From Pelotomaculum isophthalicicum JI (GTDB lineage Bacteria > Bacillota > Desulfotomaculia > Desulfotomaculales > Pelotomaculaceae): a stretch of 64,000 bases of DNA. Positions 1 to 6,656 of the stretch are shown here, one piece after another. Made by a program: the position numbers and the translations under genes. Within the stretch, counting starts at the first letter, position 1. Each line of letters opens with the position of its first letter. The stretch is from the NCBI RefSeq assembly GCF_029478095.1, contig NZ_JAKOAV010000001.1, positions 186,001 through 250,000 on the forward strand, in the 5' to 3' direction. The notes beneath the pieces were generated by a model. The model had not been told where the DNA came from, made no database searches, and worked only from the letters and a program-made list of their open reading frames with translations.

Positions 1-24
1 AACTAGCACACTGGTTGTACTCAT
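1..24 (-). CDS. Start of a further Flp/Tad pilus gene (partial)
   Basis: Only eight codons (MSTTSVLV) lie inside the window; the gene runs off its left edge. The ATG at 24..22 is preceded by a strong AAAGGAGGT ribosome-binding site, and the gene begins 13 bp after the cpaB stop codon, so it belongs to the same operon. In Flp/Tad loci the gene after cpaB is often a CpaE/TadZ ATPase or a secretin. That identity is inference from gene order, since the visible residues are not diagnostic. Confidence 0.55.
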
Positions 25-37
25 AATATGACCTCCT

Positions 38-766
38 TTAATGAACTAGTTGATTCATTCTGAAAGACGGCAGGTTAATTGTTTCCTGGTCTGTCGCCGG
101 GCGCAGGAGTAGCCGGATGGACCCTTTTTCAGAACAGAGAATCAGGGGTTGAGCCTGCTCGGGCGTTACTGAAAGAGTTATGGTGTGGGCTGGAGCGGCT
201 TTTTTGCTGTCCTGGCTGTTCCCTGCCGCCTGGGTTGTCGACTGATCCGTGGACAGGACGCTGGCGTTTTGGATCAACAGGCTTGTCACGCTGGATTTTT
301 CCTGGCCGACCGCGGCCTGCAGGTCGAATGTTCCCATAACGTCCACCCGGTCACCTGGCTTAACTAAACCAGCAATGCCGGACACTTCGTTAACCGCTAT
401 AGTTACTGCCCGCTTGCCTGATTGGAGCAGGAAAGGGAGGCCGTCTGACGCGTCTTTGTCGTTGGCCAACTGGTCCCGAAGGATTTGCTCTCCCGGCCAA
501 ATATCCGACTTTGCTGTTTTGCCCAGGACTTCCTTTGAATCAAACGCCGCTCGTTCGTTGATATATTTTACGGGCATATCTTTTAGATCGAACATTTGGG
601 ATGTTATTTGGGTTTTTGCCGGTATCCGCTGGCTGGCTACGGCGACTCTGGCAAAATCTCCACTTTCCTGGTAAGTTTTTTTCATGTCTGTCAGGTACAT
701 ATATATTCCACCGGCTGCAATCAGGCCGGTGACCACGGCCAGAATCAAGATTAGTTTGTTTTTCAT
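38..766 (-). CDS. cpaB: Flp pilus assembly protein CpaB (RcpC), SAF domain
   Basis: CpaB/RcpC proteins are membrane-anchored periplasmic or wall-side components of the Flp (Tad) pilus machine. The product has a short cytoplasmic start, one transmembrane helix (about residues 4-24), a SAF-like beta-clip domain (about residues 38-95, containing ASQRIPAKTQIT) and an RcpC/CpaB domain with the GLVKPGDRVDVMGTF segment. The ATG at 766 is chosen because AGAGGTGA sits just upstream; the longer GTG reading overlaps that ribosome-binding site. It follows the TadG-like gene with a 19-bp gap. A Ser/Gln/Ala-rich loop lies around residues 165-190. The family call is secure; exact placement in the Gram-positive apparatus is inferred. 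Confidence 0.85.
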   Translation of the reverse strand: MKNKLILILAVVTGLIAAGGIYMYLTDMKKTYQESGDFARVAVASQRIPAKTQITSQMFDLKDMPVKYINERAAFDSKEVLGKTAKSDIWPGEQILRDQLANDKDASDGLPFLLQSGKRAVTIAVNEVSGIAGLVKPGDRVDVMGTFDLQAAVGQEKSSVTSLLIQNASVLSTDQSTTQAAGNSQDSKKAAPAHTITLSVTPEQAQPLILCSEKGSIRLLLRPATDQETINLPSFRMNQLVH

Positions 767-785
767 TTGGATCACCTCTGATTAT

Positions 786-1748
786 TTACTCGATTAGTTT
801 AGCTCCCTGAATACCATAATCTGCCTGACTTGATGACGAATCCCCCTCCACCACCATTTTTATAAAATAACCTTCAATATAGTTTTCATTGCCTTGCGCG
901 GTTACTCTGTCCACCAGGAAAGCGGCGAAGCCGATAATCCTGATTTTTGCGACCTGACCATGATCAATAACGATGGGTTCGTAAACCGGAACAATCAAGA
1001 TTCTGGGACATCCAGGGTCAAAATTGGAGGGAGTGCATGCGGGTGAGTGATTGCACAGGTCCATCCGGTAATCTATTGCCCGTTTGGTGGGGTTGGACAT
1101 GTTTCCCGTTTCAGTGTCGATCTCTTCACCCACAGTTAATTTTCCATCATAGCCATATTTTAAGTTGTCCTCATAGTTGCTTGCACCGGTTCCGCCCAGG
1201 GAAAGGGCGCCGTATGTACCCGGACCGAGAGGGGATGGTTCGGGACTGTTGGATCCTTGCTTCAGTGTGTACCTGGTGTTGAAATCAAAGGTCTGGTTGG
1301 GTATCGCCAAGGGGGCTGCGCCTTTGTAGGAGCTTAATCCCGCCACTCTGGCGGATGCCTGCGCGCTTACTATACCGGAATACAGGCCAAGGACCCTGGC
1401 AAAAAAATAATTCACCTGTTTTGTGGCCGACACTGTTATCTGTGTGTCCTGACGGCCGTTATATGCTGAAACCGTTGGCTGGTCAGGGATATAACCGTTC
1501 GTAAGGACGTAATTTTCCGCGGTGTTTATCGCCTGGACCGGATTTACCGGCAGTTCCTGCGCCCCGGCCAAGACAGCCGCGTCAACAGCGTTGGAGAGTT
1601 TTTGTTTGTTGAGCAAAAGCATTCCGATGTCTGTGACCAGTGCCGTAAAACCCAACAAACCCACCATTCCTGCGGTGATTATAACCATGGCGAAGCCTTT
1701 TTGATCACATACAAGATCCCTAAGAAATTTAATAATTCTTATTTTCAT
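786..1748 (-). CDS. TadG-like pilus-associated protein (Tad N-terminal domain)
   Basis: The 320-residue product begins with a short basic leader ending in DQKGF, followed by a hydrophobic helix and the typical Tad/TadG N-terminal block (DIGMLLLNKQKL, then NAVDAAVLAGAQELP). This resembles the type IVb pilin-like N-terminus of TadG proteins, which are exported and act with the Flp pilus. The C-terminal 200 residues are not recognisable beyond being an exported, Gly/Ser/Thr-rich domain with two Cys-containing stretches. The start has a GAGGATGG ribosome-binding site that overlaps the end of tadE. It sits between tadE and cpaB in one operon. Confidence 0.8.
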   Translation of the reverse strand: MKIRIIKFLRDLVCDQKGFAMVIITAGMVGLLGFTALVTDIGMLLLNKQKLSNAVDAAVLAGAQELPVNPVQAINTAENYVLTNGYIPDQPTVSAYNGRQDTQITVSATKQVNYFFARVLGLYSGIVSAQASARVAGLSSYKGAAPLAIPNQTFDFNTRYTLKQGSNSPEPSPLGPGTYGALSLGGTGASNYEDNLKYGYDGKLTVGEEIDTETGNMSNPTKRAIDYRMDLCNHSPACTPSNFDPGCPRILIVPVYEPIVIDHGQVAKIRIIGFAAFLVDRVTAQGNENYIEGYFIKMVVEGDSSSSQADYGIQGAKLIE

Positions 1749-1751
1749 TAT

Positions 1752-2153
1752 TTATTCCATCCTCATTACGGTAGTTGCGCTCAGCGGAAAGGGGTTGGGG
1801 ATGATAGTGTCCAGTACCGGTGTAATCAGGTTTACTGAATAGTCAACCTTTACCGTTAATGGGACACCCCTTGTCCGGGCGCTTTGATTTGGTGTGATGG
1901 TTATTTGAGCATCTGTTAAATTCAAAGTTGCCGCGACATCCTTCACTTTTGTGATAATTTCAGAATCAGTCTGACTGGTTATCCCGGCGCGCGCGCCCTC
2001 CCTGGAAGCATTTGTGATCAATAGATAGGAGTGAAATATTCTGCCAAATTCCATCGTTCCCATAAGTAATATAATCAGAAGCGGCAGTACCAGCGCCAAC
2101 TCGACCAGCGCCTGTCCCCGCTTATCCCCGATTAACTCGCCTACCTGGCGCAT
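1752..2153 (-). CDS. tadE: TadE-family pseudopilin
   Basis: TadE-like proteins are minor pilins of Flp/Tad pili, processed by the dedicated prepilin peptidase. The sequence shows the class hallmark: a short charged leader ending in DKRGQALVELALVLPLL, with the conserved Glu at position +5 of the hydrophobic stretch, then the EFGRIFHSYLLI and NASREGARAG segments typical of TadE. The ATG at 2153 is preferred over the GTG nine bases upstream, because the AGGTGA ribosome-binding site overlaps that GTG and the peptidase stop. About 133 residues, normal for the family. Confidence 0.88.
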   Translation of the reverse strand: MRQVGELIGDKRGQALVELALVLPLLIILLMGTMEFGRIFHSYLLITNASREGARAGITSQTDSEIITKVKDVAATLNLTDAQITITPNQSARTRGVPLTVKVDYSVNLITPVLDTIIPNPFPLSATTVMRME

Positions 2154-2158
2154 GAAAA

Positions 2159-2662
2159 TCACCTCACAAAATATGCGATGGCGCTACCTAAGGCAATAGC
2201 GGCGCCGTAAGGGATTGTGCTGCTTTGATCAACTTCTGAGTCCGTATGGTAGCTTTGAAAAAAACTAAATCCGACAGTAAACGGGAGAAAAAGTTTTTTT
2301 ATGGTAAAGAGCAGTTTCTTGTTTCGGACCAGATAGAATATAGCCAGAATACCTCCTGCAATAGCGCCTGCCAGGAAAGTGATAAAGATAAAGGAAGGAC
2401 CTTTCAACGCCCCGATGGCGGCCAGGAATTTTACGTCACCGGCGCCGATACCACCCATCAAGTGAGGGATGAGAAGTAATGCCAACCCTAGGGATAAACC
2501 TTCCAGGCTGAGAATAACTTGGGGCAGCCCACCGGTGTATAAATGGTAGCCTAAAGCCACAAGAACTGCCGGGAGCAGCACAAAGTTATAAATTTTTCGT
2601 TTGGCAAGGTCTGTACATAGGCAGGTGACCGTGAGCAGAAAGAAGACAGTGTCGATAAACAT
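2159..2662 (-). CDS. Prepilin peptidase, A24 family (CpaA/TadV type)
   Basis: This membrane aspartyl protease cleaves the leader peptides of Flp pilin and TadE-like proteins. The 167-residue product lacks the N-terminal methylase domain of PilD, as expected for CpaA/TadV. Both catalytic aspartates are visible: the first in CTDLAKRKIYN near residue 18, the second in the GAGDVKFLAAIG motif near residue 75. At least four or five hydrophobic helices surround them. The ATG has an AAGAGGT ribosome-binding site. Its stop codon lies just before the tadE start, indicating translational coupling. It stands directly after the two pilin genes. Confidence 0.9.
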   Translation of the reverse strand: MFIDTVFFLLTVTCLCTDLAKRKIYNFVLLPAVLVALGYHLYTGGLPQVILSLEGLSLGLALLLIPHLMGGIGAGDVKFLAAIGALKGPSFIFITFLAGAIAGGILAIFYLVRNKKLLFTIKKLFLPFTVGFSFFQSYHTDSEVDQSSTIPYGAAIALGSAIAYFVR

Positions 2663-2684
2663 GATTAATACCTCTTAAAGTCTG

Positions 2685-2713
2685 ACCCTACTCAAGTTGC
2701 CTTAAGTAGGGTC
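2685..2713 (-). promoter_or_regulatory. Intercistronic hairpin between pilin and peptidase genes
   Basis: A perfect 9-bp inverted repeat (GACCCTACT at 2685-2693 and AGTAGGGTC at 2705-2713) with an 11-nt loop lies between the second pilin gene and the peptidase gene. No run of T follows on the transcribed strand, so it is more likely an mRNA-stability or processing hairpin that keeps pilin transcript in excess than a terminator. That role is inferred from position only. Confidence 0.5.
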
Positions 2714-2778
2714 CAGGATATTGACGGAAATTAAGATTACATTTTAGTTGTGCTGCAATTATATAGGCGTAAAATAAT

Positions 2779-2949
2779 TTACTGCGGATTTAGTGCGTTA
2801 TTTACCTCGCCAAATTTTGTATTTATATTAGTACCTATTGCCGTCAGCGCAATGATTACAGCACATGCTACAAGCGCTAAGATCAACCCATATTCCGCCA
2901 TGCCCTGCCCTGACTCTTCGAACAAGAAGTTTTTAAACATTTGAATCAT
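2779..2949 (-). CDS. flp: Flp-type pilin (second copy)
   Basis: This 56-residue gene was read directly from the minus strand. It encodes MIQMFKNFLFEESGQGMAEY followed by a hydrophobic stretch (GLILALVACAVIIALTAIG) and a short polar tail. That is the Flp/Fap pilin pattern: a basic leader, the G-(M/Q)-AEYGLI processing region with Glu+5/Tyr+6, then one helix. An AAAGGTGG ribosome-binding site precedes the start. It lies 49 bp downstream of the first pilin gene, with which it shares the ESGQGMAEYGLILA core. It should be cleaved by the adjacent A24 peptidase. A start three codons later (MFKN) is also possible. Confidence 0.9.
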   Translation of the reverse strand: MIQMFKNFLFEESGQGMAEYGLILALVACAVIIALTAIGTNINTKFGEVNNALNPQ

Positions 2950-2998
2950 TGAACTTTTCCACCTTTCATTTTTTATTTTATTAAAAAAAATAGTTGCA

Positions 2999-3166
2999 TT
3001 ATTCAGGGAATTTACTTGCTGTATTTTGGTATGATTTTATAATCCCATCCCCTAATAGACTTAACGCTACAACTACTGCCATTGCCACAAAAGCGAGAAT
3101 CAACCCATACTCCGCCATGCCCTGTCCGGATTCTTCCATAAACAATTTTTTTGTTAATACTATCAT
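2999..3166 (-). CDS. flp: Flp-type pilin (first copy)
   Basis: This 55-residue gene was read from the minus strand: MIVLTKKLFMEESGQ, then GMAEYGLILAFVAMAVVVAL and a 20-residue polar C-terminus. It has the Flp/Fap pilin architecture, with a cleavage site in the SGQGMAEY region and a single N-terminal helix that packs the pilus core. AAGGTGG lies upstream of the ATG. It is the first structural gene after the DegS/DegU pair and a 340-bp leader. Two diverged pilins in tandem suggest a major and a minor subunit, but which is which cannot be told from sequence. Confidence 0.9.
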   Translation of the reverse strand: MIVLTKKLFMEESGQGMAEYGLILAFVAMAVVVALSLLGDGIIKSYQNTASKFPE

Positions 3167-3323
3167 CTACCAACCACCTTTCGGGTTGATTTTATTTAAT
3201 TGGTGTTTCGTAGCGTAATTTTATCATTTGCTTACAAATAATGACATGATTCTGTAGTCTCAATTTATATAACGACAGTAGTCTGAAAAAAAATGGGACT
3301 TGTCCATATAGTTTCCCGGGATT

Positions 3324-3353
3324 AAAAAAAGCGCCTGCGAACAGCGCTTGAAC
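3324..3353 (-). terminator. Intrinsic terminator/attenuator in the pilin leader
   Basis: On the minus strand AAGCGC (3349-3344) pairs with GCGCTT (3334-3329) around a 9-nt loop and runs into a T-tract. It lies 160 bp upstream of the first pilin gene and about 20 nt after the closing helix of a possible structured RNA. It either terminates degU transcripts or attenuates the pilin transcript. Confidence 0.7.
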
Positions 3354-3373
3354 GTATATAATAGTCTTTATCC

Positions 3374-3480
3374 CACAACTGGTAAACACTGGACCTCTCT
3401 GGAAGTGAATCATAAGATCAGTATTTTTCGGCGGAAAATGGTCCTGGGCCGGTGGCACTGAAAACTATGCTTGCGTTGTG
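3374..3480 (-). promoter_or_regulatory. Possible structured leader RNA of the Flp pilus operon
   Basis: Reading the minus strand, CACAAC (3480-3475) can pair with GUUGUG (3379-3374) to close a domain of about 107 nt. Inside it GGACC (3444-3440) can pair with GGUCC (3395-3391). An intrinsic terminator follows about 20 nt later. This geometry resembles a riboswitch with its expression platform, but the conserved words of cyclic-di-GMP-I, cobalamin, SAM or other families I know were not found. The assignment is speculative and depends on covariation in related genomes. Confidence 0.3.
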
Positions 3481-3505
3481 ATATGTTTTTATGAAAGAAT
3501 TGATT

Positions 3506-4159
3506 TTATAAGTCCACAATTTTATTTTTTACCGCCAGGAGAGCGGCTTGGGTCCGGTCAATCACACCCAGCTTTTGAAAAATATTTGTCAGGTGATTCT
3601 TTACCGTTTTTTCGCTTATGTATAGCTTTTGGGCAATGCTTCGGTTGCTTTCTCCATGGGCAACCAACCGAAGCACGTCAACTTCCCGTCTGGTTAAACC
3701 CTGAGGCAGGTTGTCCTGGGCGTGGCGGGAAGACAGGCGGCTGAATTCGGCAAATATTTTAGTTGTCATGGATGGAGGAATAAAAGATTCACCCCGCGCA
3801 ACCCCCAAAATGGTTTGCACCAGCAAATCTGAACTGATGTCTTTAAGTACATAGCCTGAGGCACCGGCTTTGATCAGTTCAAAGAGGTACTCTTCTTGGT
3901 CATGAATGGTTAGGGCGATTATGCCAATCTCGGGGCATTCGTTTTTAATTATCCGGGTAGCTTCGATACCGTTGACCTTTGGCATGGTGATATCCATGAG
4001 GATGATATCCGGCTTGATTTTCATAGCCTGTTCGATGGCTTGCTGACCGTCTTCCGCCTCACCTACCACCTCAATGGCCTCTTCAGTGGATAAGATTTTA
4101 CGCAATCCTTCACGGACGAGTGTATGGTCATCGGTAATTAATATTTTTACTTTTTTCAA
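3506..4159 (-). CDS. degU: DegU-like response regulator (NarL/LuxR family)
   Basis: A transcription factor with an N-terminal receiver domain (acidic pair in ITDDHTLV, phosphoacceptor Asp about residue 56 in ILMDITMP) and a C-terminal LuxR-type helix-turn-helix (LTRREVDVLRLVAHG, then SEKTVKNHLTNIFQKLGV). It is about 217 residues from the TTG at 4159, which is chosen because GGAGGG lies about 10 nt upstream; the longer reading from 4195 has no ribosome-binding site. It follows the DegS-like kinase with a short gap and precedes the pilin operon, so it probably controls pilus expression, possibly together with other post-exponential functions. The DegU name rests on similarity and the DegS partner. 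Confidence 0.85.
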   Translation of the reverse strand: MKKVKILITDDHTLVREGLRKILSTEEAIEVVGEAEDGQQAIEQAMKIKPDIILMDITMPKVNGIEATRIIKNECPEIGIIALTIHDQEEYLFELIKAGASGYVLKDISSDLLVQTILGVARGESFIPPSMTTKIFAEFSRLSSRHAQDNLPQGLTRREVDVLRLVAHGESNRSIAQKLYISEKTVKNHLTNIFQKLGVIDRTQAALLAVKNKIVDL

Positions 4160-4191
4160 ATTTCGTTTCCCTCCGTTTATGTTAAAGTTTT

Positions 4192-5331
4192 TCAATTATA
4201 GTCCACGGGAACCGAAATACCTATTGATGTGCCCCTGCCGGGAGCGGTAGTGATGTTAAATTCTCCTTTGAGAAGCTGAACTCTTTCCCGTATTCCGATT
4301 AAGCCGTATCCGTCGCGTTCCCCGTCTGCCATGACTTTATTCAGGTCAAAACCAGTACCGTCATCTTTAACGTAAATGTTAATCTTCTCGGGAAGCATTT
4401 CCATTTTAACTATTGCGCTTTTGGCTCGGGCATGTTTTCTTATATTGTTTACCGCTTCCTGGATAATTCTAAAAAGAGCAACTTCAACAGAACTCTCCAG
4501 CCGCTTTTGGGGCCCAATGAAAAGAAATTCAATTTGAACACCTAATTGATCATTGTAATCGGAAAGGTATCTCTTTATTGCGGGTGCAAGACCAAGGTCG
4601 TCCAGCACCATCGGTCTCAAATCAAATATTATTTTGCGGACATCGGTTAAACTCGAACGAACCAATTCCTGTAGCGCAACCAGTTCGCCGCGGACTTTAT
4701 CGGGATGCAAGTCCAGCAGCTTCTGACAATAATCCGCTCTCATGACGATATTAGCCATGGATTGTGCCGGACCGTCGTGGATTTCCCGGGCGACTCGTTT
4801 GCGTTCTTCTTCCTGGGCTTTAATGATGCTCATAGCCATCTGTTGCGCCTGGTGGACCTCGCCGATTTTGGAGCCGAGGTCCTGCAGACCCCCACCCAGA
4901 TAGTTCAAGACTACACCTACTTGGGAAACCAGTTTTTCAGCCCGATCAACTGTGGCGTTGAGCCTGCGCAGGCTTGTTTCCAGATGATCCCGCCTGAACC
5001 GCAGGAGTTTTTCTTTTTCTTGCATTTTGATTAGTTCAACTTGCAAATCATATGCCTGATCGTAAGCATCCTTAATATCCTTTTCGGTATATCTCTGAAA
5101 ATCTTTACTTACTTCCATCAATCTGGCCCTGGCTCTTTTTTCGATAAGAGCCTTTTTGTCCACTTGCCTAATAATTTCCGACACTTCTTTTTTAACTTCG
5201 TTAAGTTCCTGACTCACCCTGATTAATTCCAAACGGGAATTTTCCGCTATGTCGTAGATCTGGTTTTTGCTTCGTTCTATGGCTTCTAGTGTTTCTTTGA
5301 CAATACGGTCAAGGGCATTTATGTCAAACAC
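4192..5331 (-). CDS. degS: DegS-like cytoplasmic sensor histidine kinase
   Basis: A soluble kinase without membrane segments. The first 170 residues are a long coiled-coil sensor region of DegS type (for example SKDFQRYTEKDIKDAYDQAY). A HisKA_3 dimerisation domain follows, with phosphoacceptor His about residue 185 in REIHDGPAQS, then an HATPase domain (DDGTGFD, DGYGLIGIRERV and PGRGTSIGI). The GTG at 5331 is favoured: GAGGTGA lies five bases upstream, whereas the GTG at 5340 overlaps that signal. It phosphorylates the adjacent DegU-like regulator. About 379 residues, normal for DegS. Confidence 0.87.
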   Translation of the reverse strand: MFDINALDRIVKETLEAIERSKNQIYDIAENSRLELIRVSQELNEVKKEVSEIIRQVDKKALIEKRARARLMEVSKDFQRYTEKDIKDAYDQAYDLQVELIKMQEKEKLLRFRRDHLETSLRRLNATVDRAEKLVSQVGVVLNYLGGGLQDLGSKIGEVHQAQQMAMSIIKAQEEERKRVAREIHDGPAQSMANIVMRADYCQKLLDLHPDKVRGELVALQELVRSSLTDVRKIIFDLRPMVLDDLGLAPAIKRYLSDYNDQLGVQIEFLFIGPQKRLESSVEVALFRIIQEAVNNIRKHARAKSAIVKMEMLPEKINIYVKDDGTGFDLNKVMADGERDGYGLIGIRERVQLLKGEFNITTAPGRGTSIGISVPVDYN

Positions 5332-5488
5332 AATGTTCACCTCGTTGCCCTTTTTTTTAAATGTTCTTTTTTGTTCCCCATTTTCCTCCCTACTTGAGAA
5401 AAATAATGAAAATTGAAAGCTTTTACATAATTTATGTGGTTTGTGCTAAACTATATCTGTTTGAGAAAATAACAAGGAGTGATTATGT

Positions 5489-5677
5489 TTGCGAGTTGAT
5501 GTGGACCAGGAATTATGTATCAGCTGCGGTACGTGTATAGATCTCTGCCCGGAAGTCTTTAAATGGAATGATGATAATAAAGCCAGTTGCGCTACAGCAG
5601 AGATACCGGTTGATTTGGAGGAACAAGCGCACGAGGCCGCCGAAAGCTGTCCTACCGAAGCAATTACCGACATTTAA
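5489..5677 (+). CDS. Small [4Fe-4S] ferredoxin
   Basis: A 62-residue electron carrier with one iron-sulfur cluster site: CISCGTCIDLCPEVF supplies Cys-x2-Cys-x2-Cys-x3-Cys-Pro-like spacing, and a second, distal Cys-Pro occurs in ESCPTEAI. This is the pattern of single-cluster ferredoxins (Fer4_15/Fer4_19 type) found in clostridia and thermophiles. The start is the TTG at 5489, six bases after AAGGAGTGA; the ATG a few bases upstream opens a frame that stops after four codons. It is transcribed alone, divergent from degS, and its stop codon is followed at once by a hairpin repeat. The redox partner is unknown. Confidence 0.9.
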   Translation: MRVDVDQELCISCGTCIDLCPEVFKWNDDNKASCATAEIPVDLEEQAHEAAESCPTEAITDI

Positions 5678-5679
5678 TC

Positions 5680-5779
5680 AGTAGTCGGTAGTCAGGAGTC
5701 AGTAGTCAGAATGAGAGAACGAGAGAATGATTTATGTCTCGATTATTCTGGATTCTGACTACTGAATTCTGACTACTTG
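5680..5779. repeat. Dispersed hairpin repeat, copy A
   Basis: It begins two bases after the ferredoxin stop codon. The left arm contains GTAGTCAGGAGTCAGTAGTC, the centre resembles GAGAATGATTTATGTCTCG, and the right arm contains ATTCTGACTACTGAATTCTG, the reverse complement of the left-arm words. It belongs to the family also seen near 20.2, 20.4, 30.1, 39.9, 41.5, 59.2 and 61.9 kb. Confidence 0.85.
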
Positions 5780-5809
5780 AATCATTTGACACTTTTTTAT
5801 CACTTGGCC

Positions 5810-5905
5810 CGTATATTATTAAAGGTTGGGCCAGTAACGATTGGCAATACGGTTGAGGTTGAAATTGATGGAATCGGCAAGTTGATAAATACTGTAATTG
5901 GTTAA
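5810..5905 (+). pseudogene. 3' remnant of a fumarylacetoacetate-hydrolase-family gene
   Basis: One frame reads LLKVGPVTIGNTVEVEID then GIGKLINTVIG and a TAA stop at 5903-5905. This matches the C-terminal end common to FAH-family enzymes (G-D-x-V-E-V-E-I-x-G-I-G-x-L-x-N-x-V). No start codon or upstream catalytic domain is present, and hairpin repeat copy A occupies the space just before it. It is a decayed gene end, probably left by a deletion or insertion. The family call comes from motif memory, not a search. Confidence 0.65.
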
Positions 5906-5980
5906 ATATAGCCATATTTTACCTTAAACCGTTAGCGTGGGACATGAAATGTGATTATGATTGTAAAACTTAAAATTTTG

Positions 5981-6008
5981 TTGACAAGATAAGATATTAT
6001 GCTAAAAT
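5981..6008 (+). promoter_or_regulatory. Sigma-A type promoter for speD
   Basis: TTGACA at 5981-5986, a 16-bp spacer and TAAAAT at 6003-6008 form a good vegetative promoter about 85 bp upstream of the speD ATG. Confidence 0.6.
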
Positions 6009-6093
6009 TGAGTTTGATTGGAATTAGCCAATCCTTATGTTTGATAGGGGGTTAGTTAATTCCAAAATTATTGTCCAAAAGGGAGGCAGATAA

Positions 6094-6474
6094 ATGAAAC
6101 AATTGGGCCGCCATGTATTGGCTGAGATTTGTGGGTGCGATTTTAACATTCTCAATGACATTGACAAGGTTGAAGAAATCTTGGTAAACGCAGCGCTGGA
6201 AGCCGGCGCTGAAGTCAGGGAATGTGTGTTCCATAAGTTCAGCCCTCAGGGGGTAAGCGGTGTTGTGGTTATTTCCGAATCGCACCTCGCTATCCATACC
6301 TGGCCGGAACTGGGTTACGCGGCAGTGGACGTGTTCACATGCGGTGAAAAAGTAAATCCCTGGGATGCATGCAACTACCTTAATGATCACTTTTGTGCGA
6401 AACATATGACGGCAAAAGAAATAAAACGCGGTGTCATTCCGGAAGCTTACTTAAAGGAAGCTGTAAATCTTTAG
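6094..6474 (+). CDS. speD: S-adenosylmethionine decarboxylase proenzyme
   Basis: It makes decarboxylated AdoMet, the aminopropyl donor for spermidine synthesis. The 126-residue product is the short prokaryotic class 1B form. The self-cleavage site is visible in [15 protein letters not shown]: cleavage before Ser63 yields the pyruvoyl cofactor. His68 and Cys83 (in VFTCGEK) match the processing and catalytic residues of the Thermotoga maritima type. A GGGAGG ribosome-binding site precedes the ATG. It has its own promoter and ends at a strong terminator. No spermidine synthase gene lies next to it in this window. Confidence 0.93.
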   Translation: MKQLGRHVLAEICGCDFNILNDIDKVEEILVNAALEAGAEVRECVFHKFSPQGVSGVVVISESHLAIHTWPELGYAAVDVFTCGEKVNPWDACNYLNDHFCAKHMTAKEIKRGVIPEAYLKEAVNL

Positions 6475-6502
6475 GAGGGATATTTATTAGTACCCAGAGT
6501 AG

Positions 6503-6556
6503 TAAAAATTAGAAGGCCTTGCAATAAAGGATATTGCAGGGCCTTCTAATTTTTGC
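6503..6556 (+). terminator. Terminator after speD (bidirectional)
   Basis: A very long stem: AAAATTAGAAGGCC with TTGCAAT pairs with ATTGCAG and GGCCTTCTAATTTTT around a short loop, flanked by A- and T-runs on both sides. It separates speD from the menaquinone operon. Confidence 0.9.
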
Positions 6557-6605
6557 GGCGAATTTATGCCAATGAATGTGAATAGTTAACGCAAGGGAGG
6601 AAATT

Positions 6606-6656
6606 GTGAGACTATACCGAATATATACAAGACAAGTAAAGGAGGAGCCTCACTAA
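6606..6656 (+). CDS. Possible 16-codon leader peptide ahead of the menaquinone operon
   Basis: A GTG start preceded by GGGAGGAAATT opens a frame MRLYRIYTRQVKEEPH that ends in TAA immediately before the ATG of the next gene (TAAATG). Placement, ribosome-binding site and exact abutment suggest translational coupling: the downstream gene's own AAAGGAGG lies rather far (about 11 nt) from its ATG. It could equally be chance. There is no family recognition. Confidence 0.35.
   Translation: MRLYRIYTRQVKEEPH

Noticed and set aside
3192-3458. 88-codon minus-strand ORF in the pilin leader
   Set aside because: No ribosome-binding site, unusual composition, and it crosses a clear intrinsic terminator; treated as non-coding leader.
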